A stretch of 64,000 nt of DNA from Monosporascus cannonballus. Its lineage: Eukaryota; Ascomycota; Sordariomycetes; Xylariales. Under the pieces are notes generated by a model. That model saw only the letters and a list, made by a program, of their open reading frames with translations. It ran no database searches and was not told where the DNA came from. The stretch lies in NCBI GenBank assembly GCA_004154925.1, contig QJNS01000021.1:248001-312000 (forward strand), written 5' to 3'. Below are positions 1 through 12,004 of the stretch, piece after piece (position 1 is the first letter of the stretch; each line of letters opens with the position of its first letter). Position numbers and translations under genes: made by a program.

Positions 1-1712
1 CCGTTTGGCCGTAAAAAAACAAAATAAATATTTATTTTTTATTAAAATTGAATAGTTTTTATTTAATAAATTCTCGTATAAATGTAACGAAATTAAAGAT
101 TTATATTTAATTTAAAATATAATCAAATTAATTTAAGCGGTTTCCAGTTTTAATAAATAATAATATTAAGATATTTTAAAAAATCGCTTATTTTTTGTAT
201 TATATATAATATACGAAAAAATTGTATTTTTAATTTTATAAAAAATATAAGTAAATTTTCGTAAACGGCGGAATTTGCTGAATTGGAAATAACGGCGTTA
301 TATTTTTATGCCGTAAACCAATTTATATAGGTTATAAATTATTATTATATTATAAATTTAATAAATTTCGAAAACAAATTATAAAACCGCTTTAAATTAC
401 GTTTTTTATTAATTTAAATATATTATATGTAATTATTTAATTTATATTAATAGTTAATGGTTTAATCCTAATCTTAATAATTTAATCATTAAATTGGCAT
501 ATAATTTACATATTTTTATCATTTAAAATTATAAGTTCGGTTATAGTCATATTTATATTTATACGTATAATTTATAAGATATTAACTAATTTTAATTAGG
601 AATTTGTTTGGTTTTTTATTTATAATACTAGCGTAAAATTTATCGTTTTTAAATATTTTTAATTATTTAATCTCGTTTTCGTTACCGTATTTATATTGGC
701 ATAACTTGTTTTTTTTATATTATTATCGGAATCGCCGCTATCGCCTGAACGTAATAATTTATAGCCCGATATTATAAATAATATATCGGAAAAAAATCGA
801 AATAATAATTTTTATTAAAATTAAGGAATTCCGCCTTAAAAATAAACGGTACTTATCGGATAATAATATTAATAATAAATTAAAAAATAATTACGATATT
901 AAGTTAAAAAATAAAAAACGAAATTTTGTTACTTACAATTAAGGCCAATAACAAAAAATATGTTCGGTTTCGGCGCAGTATTATAATTATAAAACGTAAT
1001 AATTATAAATATTTACATAATATTAATTAAAATTATTAATATATTATTTATTTATTAAATTTATTATTTTTATTAAATTTTAATTCATTAAAATGTATAC
1101 GAGATATTAATTTATATTTATCCGGATTAATTATATATCGTAATAAATATATAATAAAAGTTTTTAATTAAAAAAATTTAAAGAACTTTTATATTATATA
1201 ACTCAAATTATATTTTATTAGGGTTATTAATAAATTATCCTTTTAATTCATAGCTTATAATTTACAATATTAAATTAAACCTTTTTAAATTTTATTTTCC
1301 GATTTTTTTAAATTCGTCGTATTAGTTTTTAAAATGTTCTTATTTTTTTAATTTTTAAAATACCTTAATTCGAATCGAATAACTAAGGTACGTAATTAGT
1401 TATACGGGTAAATAAATAATATAGATAATTTTTTGCTAATATTAAAAAAGTTATTTTTTATTATTAATATAATTATTCGATATCCGTTTTTTTTAAATAT
1501 TAATTCAAAATATTTAAAATTCCGGATTTGTAATAAATCCATATTAATTACGTTCTGTAACTTTATATTTTTATAATTAAAATTAATATTTATCGGCGTA
1601 CGATCTTAATTAATATTTTTCGAAACCGTTTATATATTTTATCGTTATTGCATTGGAAATTTTAATAATTATTTTTTTTCGAATTAAGGTTTTTTAGTTC
1701 CCTTAATAAAAG

Positions 1713-1914
1713 TTAACGGCCAGATTTAGCTTTTTTCTTTTTATCGCGTTTTCTCTTTATCGGCATAATTAAATCCCCGGTTAATTTTAAGGATTTCTTT
1801 ATTTTTTCGCCGGCTAGTTCTAGGAATTCCTTTCTATCAAAATCTTACATAAGTATAATAATAGTTGGATATTCTGAATAACCGCCGAAATCCTTAATAT
1901 TAATATCGAATATT
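1713..1914 (-). pseudogene. Residual coding-like frame in the RIP block, family unknown
   Basis: On the minus strand this stretch reads through about 65 codons with one internal TAA. It keeps an acidic/hydrophobic part (DFDRKEFLELAGEKIKKSL) and then a very basic end (MPIKRKRDKKKKAKSGR) before a stop. Such a mix is unusual for random AT-rich DNA and suggests the relic of a transposon protein. I do not recognise the family. The boundaries are only where the readable frame fades. Confidence 0.25.
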
Positions 1915-4900
1915 CCGTAATACCTAAAAATCTAATTTCTATATAAGATTATTTATCTGGCAGTTAATTACGTAAAATCGTAAATTTTCCTTTCGTTTAA
2001 TATTATAAAAATAACGTCCATATAATATATACCATAAGATATATTATAGTTTTATATTTCGTTTAATCAGAACCATAAGATTATTATATTCCTAATATTA
2101 TTCATATTATGTAAATCGTTATAAATTATAAATTTCCGAAAATAACTAACGGCTCGAATTATATTGTTTTTTAGAAAATATATGCCTATTAAATTTGTAA
2201 TATGAAAAATATTTAGTTTATAATTTTAAAAATTTATTATTTAATAATCGGTATTATTCGTATCAATAATTGTATTATTATATTTTAATATAAAAAACCG
2301 AATAATATTACAAATTATTTAATAACTTTTTGGGGGTTTAATAGAAATAAGGTTTAAAAATTATTAAAATATATAAATTCATTTTTATTAACTTTTTATA
2401 AATTATATATATATAATCGAAATCTCGGAATATTTATTTAAATATTATTCCGAAATTATCTTAAATAAAATATGCGGTAATATATCTATAATAATAAATA
2501 ACATATATTTTTAATATATAATAATAAAACTTACTTTATAAAAACCTTATAGTATTAAAACTTTATTAAATAATCGTTTAATTTAAAAAAATTCTTTTAT
2601 AAATTGGGATAAAATTGAAAAACACGCTATATATAATAAGAAATAAAATACGGAAAATAATGCTTTAATTAATATAATTTATATCGAAAATAAATTTAAC
2701 GCCATTATAATCTTTATATATATTTTAATTTTTTATTAAATTATTATGTATTTCCTAAATACGATTATTACATTTTACTTTATTAAATAACGATAATAAT
2801 ATTATAATAATTACATAATATTAAGTATATATAATAAATAAATAATTATAATTAAAATCCTTAATAATATTATAAATTTACCGATATAAATTTAATTTAA
2901 TTAAAATGAAAAATACAAATAAAAGATATAAAATATAATAAATAAAATATTATTCATATATTAAATAATTATCGAATACATTATTAAAATAAATAAGAAA
3001 TATATAAATATTTATAATATATAAATATAATTTACGGATAATTTATAAATTATAAAAATATTTTAATATAATATATATAATTAAAATTAAAATATATATA
3101 AATTTTAGAATTATATGATTATAAATTTATAAATTATTAAGTTTATATAAGATATTAAATATAATTAAAATATTAACGTTATTTTTTTATAACAAAATAA
3201 TAATATATAAAAATTTTACGAAATTTATAAATTATTATAAATTTCTTAACATAATTTATAAAACTATTTCGATTAAATATATATTAAATATAATTCTTAT
3301 AATTATTTAATATATAATTAATATTATTTACTTAATTATAATTTTTCATAATTTTAAATACTTATTATATTTTAACATATAAAAATACGTTATTTCCGAT
3401 ATAATAATTATTAATTAATTCTTTTTTACTTCATACTCGAAATTTATATTATAATATATATTTTTATATATTTTACGATATTATAAGAAATAAATAAATT
3501 CTTTGCAAATATAATAAAAGTAATTTCCGTTATAACTTCCGATAATATATTTCGAATAAACTTAAAAAACTTTATTTGCCCTACTAAAAAAAATTAAATT
3601 TATTAGTAATATTTTCGAAAAATAATTTATTTCTGAAAAATAACTTATTTTGAAAAAATAACCTTAAAAACCGGTAATAAGATTTCGGACCAAAAGATAA
3701 CCGGAATAAGTACTAAAATAAAAATAATTTGCTTTCGAAAAATAACCTTAAAAATAGGTAATAAAATCCTAAACCAAAAAATAACCAGAACCGGTATTAA
3801 AATAACTTCCGAAAAAGCGAAACTAATAACGTAATCCCGATTAAAATATTTTCTTATTAACCAAATAATATTCGATTATTCCAAAATATAAGATATTCCT
3901 TACAGAAAATATATATTATACGTAACCGATTCTAAATATTAGGTATATATTTTAAAATAATGTTAATATGGCGGAAAATTAAAACAAAATAAGTCCTTTA
4001 CGTTTTAATATTAATATAAATATATATTAATTAAAAAATCCTAAAATTATTAAATATTTATAACTTTAATAATATTACGAAAAACTGATATTACGAATAA
4101 GATTTTTTTATTATAAAAAAATACGGTACTTATATAAGTCTTAAATATTAATAATATAATTCGAAATGCTTTCCGTAATAATAACCGATAAAATAAGATT
4201 TACGTGATAATAGATTATGCCGGCTTTATAAATTATTAAATTATTAAATTAATTACGGATTTTTAATTTATTATAGTTTTTATAATTTAATAAAATATTT
4301 ATATAAACCAGATATCGTATAAACGATATAAAAAAAGGTTTATAACTTTATGAACCAGGCTGTTTAATAAGGAAATATATATTATATAATTATTTTATAA
4401 ATATTATAATTTACGGAATTATACAAATAATCAATATGCAAATTACATATAAAAACGAAACAAAAAATATTTATACGCAATCCTTAAATATTCGGTATTA
4501 TTATATAATCCAAATAAAAATTTCTAAAATAATTTAAATGCAAATATTACGCCTAGGACAAATAAAGTTTTGAAATCCGAAAAGGAAAAAGAATTAATAA
4601 TATATAAGTTATAATAACGCGCGAAAAAAAGCAAAATAAAGGGAAAAAAATCTTAAAAAGTAGTTAAAAATACTGATTAATAAATTAGTTATAAAAAAGG
4701 TATATAAGTGATTTCGAAATTATGCGTTTTATTTAGTTATAAATAATATGATATTTTTATACGATTTTTCGAAAATTAAAACGTTTAAACGAAATATAAT
4801 TAATTAAAGTTATGTAATTTATAAACCTAATTACGTATATTAATTTAGTGAATAATTATGTTATATACCATATTATAAAATATTAATTTTTTAAGTTACG

Positions 4901-5090
4901 GTTAAATTACTAAAAGTAAATAAATTATATTAATGTAATAATTAAATAATTACGATAATATATAAAATAATTCTAAAATTAATTAAATAAAATTATATAA
5001 ATAATAGTATTTTATTAATATTAAAATTATAACATAAATATTATATCGTTTATATAAAAATATATTATAAAATAACAGAAAAATAAAAGG

Positions 5091-5485
5091 TTATATTAAC
5101 GGTTCGTTTTCGTCCGACAAATCCTTATTTTGTTTATCCGATAACGATAATAACGATAACGGATTACTTTAATTAAGACTATTAATTAAATTATTAACAG
5201 TTTGCATTATAAGATTATAATTCTTTTCCGTATACGGAATATTACGGTTATTTTAAACCAAATTATTTTTAACGAATTCGGTATTAAAAACTTTTCGGAT
5301 AATTGCGTTAAGGTTATTTACAAATTAATTTTTATCTTTTGCTATATCCAGCCAATTAAACTTACTTACGTCGTTAATAATAAGTACGGTATTATTAAAA
5401 TCAACAAATTTAGTTTTTGTAATTTTACGACCTGTAACCAAAATATTTTCGGATTTTCAGTTATTTTTTTTAATCCAAAATAAAT
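5091..5485 (-). pseudogene. Residual transposon-type reading frame, family unknown
   Basis: One minus-strand frame stays readable for about 130 codons, interrupted only by TAA/TGA codons of the kind RIP makes from CAA/CAG or TGG. It ends with an acidic, serine-rich tail (SLSDKQNKDLSDENEPLI) before TAA at 5091-5093. An overlapping 93-codon plus-strand frame (5202-5483) is better explained as the shadow of this one, because the minus frame has the more protein-like composition. No catalytic motif is visible, so I give no function. Confidence 0.3.
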
Positions 5486-8400
5486 ATCTTTTAATAAACT
5501 AAAAATTGCGAAATAAAAAATACATACATTTAAAGATTTTGTTATAAAAATTCTAAATAATATAATATTTATTTCGTAAGGAAATATAACGGGTATAGAA
5601 TTTGCCTTATAAAGATATACGATATTTAATTAAAAACGAATTTCGGAAAAAAATAATATTAATATTATATATAATATTTTTCGATTGACGGAATTTGGCA
5701 ATAAGTCATAAATTATAATATTTGTTTTTTTAATTAAATATTATTTATATTTTTTAAAAGTTTTATTAAAGTTAAATTTAATATTAAAATCAAATTAATA
5801 AGGATTTGATTTAATATTATAAAATGTAATATTTAATCGAAATAAAACATTTTTTGCCGTAATTAAATTAATTAACCTTATAAAACAGAAATAATAATAT
5901 CGGTATTAACTACTTAATATAATTAATATCGCCATATTATATAATATATAAAAAAAGAATTAGGTTTTTTAAAGAAAATGATATTAATTGCGTAATATTT
6001 TATTAATAAAAACGGTATTAATCGATAATTAATTATTATTTCAATAAGGTTAAAAAAACCGTTATTTTATAAAATATTGGCCGTATTAAAAATATTTTCG
6101 GCTTTATAATTATCGGATAGAAACGTTTTATTTAGTACGTTTTAATTAAAATTATATTACTTAATAAGTAATATAAATAAGTTATATTCCCGAATTAAAA
6201 AATAACATATTTACGAATTAGCTGTTAAATTATTTATATTATTAATAAATAATAATAGGAAATGTTCGTTAAAAGGATTTTTATTTATTAACGCCTTTTA
6301 ATTAAAATTTTATAATACTTTCTTTATTTATCCGATATAATTAAGATATTTAGAAATCATATTATATGCGATAAATTCAAATTCAGCGACGGTTAATCGG
6401 AAATATATATACTTTATAAATTCGGTAAATTCGGCTTTCGAAAAAAAGTTTTCGATCGAGGTATTCCGGTAAGTTCCATATATATTAAATATATTTATTA
6501 TGAATAATTCGTATTAAATATATACTTTCTGCAAAAATAACGTAAATATGTAAATATTATGCCTATAAAGAATAAAAAGTTCGAAAAAGTAAAATTTCGG
6601 CAATTTTTAATATAATTATATTATTTTATTTAAAAATTAATAATTTATTTTTAAAATTCTTTATATTTTATACGTTTCGGTTATATTATCGGGCTAATAA
6701 ATATATATACTTATAAATACAAAATTTATTTATATATAAAATACGGTAAAAATAAGAGAGAATTATTATTTCTTATTATATAAATTAAATATTTCGATTT
6801 AATTAATTTATATTTTTTAAATATAATTAATAAGTTTTTAATTTTTATAAATAATATAAAAGTATTCCGAAAATGAATAAAATTGTTTTTTTTTTAAATT
6901 TATATATTTTTTTAAAAGATTTTCGATAAATATTATAAATACCGTCAATAACGCCGCCGTTTTCGTTAATTATATTTAACGAAATCGAACGATATTTATT
7001 ATACCGTATACGTTTTAATTTAAGAAAACCGGGAAATTTTTATTTATTATATTTATAAAACGTATTAATAAAAACCGGAAACAAAATCCGAATAATATTA
7101 TTTATGAATTAATAAAAAATATTAAACGATATTAAATATTATTATAACGTTTTATAAAATTATTTTATTTTATAATATTAATTTGGCCAAAATATAAGTT
7201 ACTTTAGCCTTGTTTTAAAAATACGATTACAATAATAAGTAAAAATAATAATAAAATTCCGTATAACGATATTATATCAAAATATTATATTACGAATATA
7301 ATTTAAAATATTAAAGTTATCGTATTAAAATATAATATTATCTTTTTATACTAAATTATAAAACATAATTTATTCTAATTAAAATTATATTATTATAAAA
7401 GAATTAATACGTTATTTTAATCTTTTTATTAACCGATTTATATTTTTATTTAACATATAATAATTTTCGTAAATAATTAATTTTTTAATATATTGATAAT
7501 ATTTGGTAATAAATTTAAAAATAATAAAACATTATTTAATAAATAAAGTAAATAATTGCCGTGAATTTTGAAAATTATTTTAATTAAAATAATAAAAATT
7601 ATAAAACAATATATATAAAAATATTTAAATTATTATTATTACGAAATCCTTTTGTTTTTTATTTTGTATTATGCGATTATTATTTTCTTTAAATATATAA
7701 TTATTTAATTTAAAAGTTTAAATTAATTAAAGGTAAATATTTTTATAAAACCCTAACTTTTATCCAAAATAATATGAATTACGTTAATTTCGAATAATAA
7801 TTTTTTGGCGGGCGGCGAAATCCAGGCCCTTTTGCGAAAATTATACGTTTTCTGTATAATATATTATAATATTTATATATAATGAGATCCTAATTAATAA
7901 GAATTAAAAATTCTTATTAACTTTTACATATTAATAACCATTTATATATTTAATTTTTTTAATACGTTAATTAATCGGTTAATCCAAATAGTCGAATTAA
8001 TAACTTAACCTAAATCGTCGTATAAAACCTAATTACGAATAAAATTTTTAAACGTTATATGAATTTCTTTATATTAATGCCAAAAATTTAAAATACGCGT
8101 ATGTATATTTTGTTTTAAGGCCGTAACCCGGTAAAATTAAGAAAATTTAAATTTATCGTATTTTAAAAAGGGGGATAATAACGTAATAAATTTAGGTTAT
8201 AATTATTATATACGTTAAGGTTTAAGAATAATAAATAGGTCCTATTTAAGATTATTATAATATTAATAATAAATTATAATTAAGGTAATTGTATATATAT
8301 ATATATTTATAAAAACGTATTATTATTAAATTATTACGGATTTTTGTTTTTTTAAAAAAGCAAATATATTAAACGAAGCCGTTTTTATGTAATTATAATT

Positions 8401-8534
8401 CAGGTTTCGTTAGTTTCTTACGGGCATTTGGGATTTGATTAGTTAATATTTAGCGTTATGGAGCGGTATTTGAGTAACTTTGAAGAAATTGGGAAAACGA
8501 GCCAGGGAGACCTGAGCTAGCTGAGGTAAGCGAC

Positions 8535-8805
8535 AGCACAATTACCGGTCGCATTATCGTGTACCGGGCGTCCCAGGTATACTTTATATGGGAAAAACCC
8601 GTATCTCAATTTTTTCGGCCGTACGGGTTATGGTTGTTATGTCGCAGCCATAAAAAGGTTTCGGATTTGATTAACCGGAACGCCCTTATGACTACAACGC
8701 AATAACCACAACTCATACGGGCAAAAACATAGCTAAACGGGCTTCTCCCATATTGAATTACCATTAAAAAACCCATGGCGAAATGTTATATACGGTAATT
8801 GTGCT
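8535..8805. repeat. Inverted repeat with 13-bp arms, possible foldback element
   Basis: AGCACAATTACCG at 8535-8547 is matched by its exact reverse complement CGGTAATTGTGCT at 8793-8805. The 271-bp interval is richer in GC than the block to its left and contains no reading frame. Clear target duplications are not visible, so a miniature transposable element is possible but not shown. Confidence 0.35.
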
Positions 8806-9068
8806 ATCGCAGCCCTAAGAGCGTTCCGGATAAAAAGGCTGCAGAAAACGGAAATTTTATATTTGATCTTTAATATCTTTGCCAATTTAACCCCGATTAC
8901 AAAATTTGATATATAATTAAATAACTTTTTTAAATCTGTATATAATAATACTTTTTATTATTTTCTAATAATTTTTATTATTGTTATAGTTACGAATTTC
9001 CAAAATATATTTTCAAAATTTTATATAGGATTGCGAATAACGGAACCAAAAAATCACAACTTGTTATT

Positions 9069-9187
9069 AGGCTCTATTTTGGAAGTTTGGTGTTTTTGTG
9101 GGTCCTTTTTATGGGTCGGTACCTAAGGTACAAAGCTTTAGCCACAGCTGCGCCGCAGGCGCAGCCACAACCTCCAAAATAGGGCCT
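9069..9187. mobile_element. Probable MITE with terminal inverted repeats
   Basis: The interval begins AGGCTCTATTTTGGAAGTT and its far end, read on the other strand, begins AGGCCCTATTTTGGAGGTT, so 17 of the first 19 positions match. The inside is GC-rich and contains a perfect 8-bp hairpin (GCTGCGCC, GCA, GGCGCAGC) near 9148-9166. Length (119 bp), inverted ends and lack of coding capacity fit a miniature inverted-repeat element. I could not settle the target duplication. Confidence 0.5.
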
Positions 9188-10066
9188 GATTTTAGTGAGG
9201 TAAAAACCGTTCGAGTGGTTCAATATCAGCCCTCTCCACTTTTTTCACTGAAAATTATTAATTTTCTTGGCGGGCTTAAATTTATTACGTTTAATTAAGA
9301 TGCTAATTTTCCCCTACTTCAGCTTTAGCAATTTCGAGTTACGGAAGTTGCTGATTAATAATGTATGAACTAAAACAAAACTCAAAATAGTAGGAACTTC
9401 AGCATCAGCAGCTCCACTTCTGACTTGCTGGTTAACAGGGTCAGCACGGGTCATAAGTATCAGCTGCTGAAGTTAATCGAACTGCTCCTTAATAGGCTCC
9501 TCAAATTCTTGGTACTGGTCGATCATTATATTGTCGTGCTGGGTGTGGTGATTAACCACAGGGAACGGCTCGCCCTTTTGGGAGTAACCTTGCTGGGGCT
9601 TGGCCTGTTTAATATTAAGTGCTGATGGCGAACTGTCGATGTGGAAACCATCGTGGTGCGATTAAGAGTAGTCGCTAAGGGCTACGATATTCACAAACCA
9701 AAGTAGTGTCACTGACAGACTAAGCCCCTTTATAGTCTCGACCTTCGGTGATAGTTCGCTTTCTAAAAGTCAAGAACGATCATGGGACTGCACCACGCTC
9801 ATTTGCTTCATGAACAGCTTCCAAAGTGTCAGGTCTGGCCTGTCTGGCCGACAATGTGGTGTATTCAGGAGCCAACTAAATTTCCATAGGGGGTGAGAGG
9901 GTATGCTGTCACGTCCAACCCCGGCCACTCCCGGCAATCCACCACATCCCTCCCTCAGTTTCCCCAGCACGAACCATTCCCCTCTCAAAAGATCACAAGA
10001 ACCAGTCTTCGTCCTGATCCGTCTCAAGACTCCCGCTCAACCCTTGTGCCAGCTATGGAAAGCCAA

Positions 10067-10315
10067 TCAAGGAGTCAGCGAGAAAAGCGCCGTCCAACAG
10101 GCGGCCTGGCAAGCGCCGTACGCACTGTTGCAGGCGACGATGCTCGCGGGCGCGGTGGCGCCCAACGTCGCGCCCCAGGTGAAGCCGGCAGCGGCGTAAC
10201 ATGTCTGGACGACGGCCGAGCAGCCCGCCTGGCAGACGCCGTAGGCGGCGGGTCCTGCGTGGATGGTAGGCGTGGCTGCGACTATTGCGAGGAGGATGGA
10301 AGTCGTGAGCTTCAT
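10067..10315 (-). CDS. Small secreted cysteine-rich protein (82 aa)
   Basis: The frame is open further upstream, to 10525, but the upstream part has no secretory character. The ATG at 10315 instead starts a clear signal peptide, MKLTTSILLAIVAATPTIHA, with cleavage likely after residue 20, so I chose it. The mature peptide of about 62 residues is rich in Gly and Ala and has six cysteines, which could pair as three disulfides. It contains YGVCQAGCSAVV and a repeat-like YGACQAACW near the end, giving two C-x3-C units. Small Gly/Ala/Cys-rich secreted proteins of this kind are widespread in ascomycetes and mostly uncharacterised; I recall similar ones annotated as zygote-specific or cysteine-rich proteins but cannot check. 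No intron is needed. It may be a cell-surface or effector-like protein; no function can be assigned. It is the first gene inside the island, close to the repeat block. Confidence 0.75.
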   Translation of the reverse strand: MKLTTSILLAIVAATPTIHAGPAAYGVCQAGCSAVVQTCYAAAGFTWGATLGATAPASIVACNSAYGACQAACWTALFSLTP

Positions 10316-12004
10316 CGTCGGCAAGCGTATCGTTCTCTGGGTTGGGTGTCTCCTAGGTGTCGTCCTTGGTGGCCGGTTTGCAAGGAGGGTGAGGATAATG
10401 TTTTTGATCGTCCGTTTCGCGCTTTGGTGACAAGAGACTATGCCAGTTAGTTTGTGTGGCGGTATGTTTGCTTTGAGAGAAGGGGGTGATGGTCTCCGGG
10501 CTGGACCATGGGCATTTGTAGGCAATAAAGCAGTGCCTTAGACACCAGGAATGGGCTAGGCTCGCTGTTTCCGTTGATAATGGATGCTTCTAACTCACCC
10601 TCAATGCAGGTAGAGACCGAGATGGTTCTGTCTTTCTTTGTATGAAGAATTAGGTCGAATAAAAGATGGGATTCTAGAGAATGGCGGTCTTATAGGTTCA
10701 AGTGTAGGCCGGCATATGGGGATCCGTTTGATATGTGGAATAGTGCCCCGTTTGCTTCCTGCAATTCCCCGGGCTACGCCTGGCCACCCACAACAGCCGC
10801 CTGCTGTTTCCCGCGCTTAGTAAGAAATATTCGACGGTAAGCCATCTACACGAAGCGTCTACCATGAACTAGTCACCATAAGCAACTTCCTGCTATAACG
10901 GGAGTCTGTGGACTAAATAACCGGCGCAGGCCCCTTCTCTTTCCTAACGAGAGGGATGTCGGCGAACTTGGTAATAGTTACATTACCAGGTCTTTACGAA
11001 GTTGTCCGAACAAGGATTGGAGAGGTTTAGAGGTAGATATATTATTAATAAGCACCGTTTGCTTGAAATAAATCGCACATTAAGTCTTCCTTGGGTTCCA
11101 TTTGACTTGGCGTAGCTATTTCCCCTGCCTCTTTTTATACCTAGGAGCGCCCTGGGGGTTCGGGTTTCCCCTATACATAGGGAGCTACCCATCTGGACGG
11201 GGATAGAACCGGCCAGAAATCAGCATGAACAGATACCACAGCGTTAGCACATAGGGTGGCTTCAATACCCCCGTTGCGAAATATACCTAAGCTGTACTGC
11301 CAATTTGAACGGCTTTTAAACCCCCGAAACATAAACTCCTTTCCGTCTAGGTTATTTGGGACGCTCCGTCCTCTACTTAACCCCTCCTCTCCCTCTTCTT
11401 CCCGCGTGAATCCTCATAATAAAGACCACCTAAGAACCCAGCCCCCTCAGGTTTCAACGCGGGACAGCCCACAATGAAACGATTCATCACAGGACTTACG
11501 CAAGCATGCAGAGCAATGTTTCAGGCTCGACCGCGTCGCCCCCTTTTCGCCTGCCCGTCAATCATGATGAATCCTTCACCTTAAGCGCCCAAGGCGAAAC
11601 TGCTATCTCAACCCTGCAAGATTCTAAGAAGGGACGATTCAATGCGCGACTCGGTGACCACTTAAAGCACATAGCCAGCGGAAACCAGGCTTTCCACGGC
11701 CTGGAGCAACAGAGTCAACCCTTGAAGCAAGCGAACTCTTTCGACAGCAGCTAGGCTTTGGGACCAGGTTCCCTACGATTGCAACTCGCAACGAGCTCGA
11801 AGCACAGGGGGCCTCGGAGTGGGTTCGGGCGTTCATAAGATCGTTGCTGGCGGACACAAGGATCGGACAAGCGAGCTTAGGTAGACGGATGGGATGGAAG
11901 CGACCTGAACAGACAAGATCCCTAGTTGAATATCAAGCAGGATATTCTCCACGCCATAAACTCCAAGAACGCCATGCAATGCAAGGATATGCCGTCTCCC
12001 AGAC
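10316..12004. other. Intergenic, no gene recognised
   Basis: The first part is the promoter region of the secreted-protein gene, on its upstream side. The rest contains only short overlapping frames on both strands with no recognisable motif, splice pattern or signal peptide. I see no repeat longer than a few bases and no RNA gene. Confidence 0.5.

Larger units (their letters stand above)
1..8400. repeat. RIP-degraded AT-rich repeat block (left)
   Basis: The block is extremely AT-rich, stops are frequent in every frame, and most surviving C and G are in CpG dinucleotides. This is what RIP leaves when CpA has become TpA on both strands. No LTR of the family that fills the right half of the window is visible here, nor any intact gene. 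Short minus-strand frames that still look coding survive at about 1713-1914 and 5091-5485 (separate entries). The block must have been repeated DNA, but its family is unresolved. Composition rises abruptly to normal near 8400-8450. Confidence 0.85.
8401..10066. other. Transition from RIP block to gene island, no gene recognised
   Basis: Composition shifts here from AT-rich to balanced. The stretch holds two inverted-repeat structures (8535-8805 and 9069-9187, separate entries) and short frames without recognisable homology. 9890-10060 lies just beyond the stop codon of the secreted-protein gene and probably includes its 3' untranslated region. I see no RNA gene. Confidence 0.5.

Noticed and set aside
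6340..6410. Minus-strand reading RLTVAEFEFIAYN, resembling the Copia RNase H motif with STAEAEY
   Set aside because: It is a single short resemblance. I could not find the matching RT active site or integrase in the expected order upstream, so a Copia assignment is not supported.
9893..10450. 185-codon plus-strand frame opposite the secreted-protein gene
   Set aside because: It is the antisense shadow of the 82-aa gene, which has a proper signal peptide and cysteine pattern.
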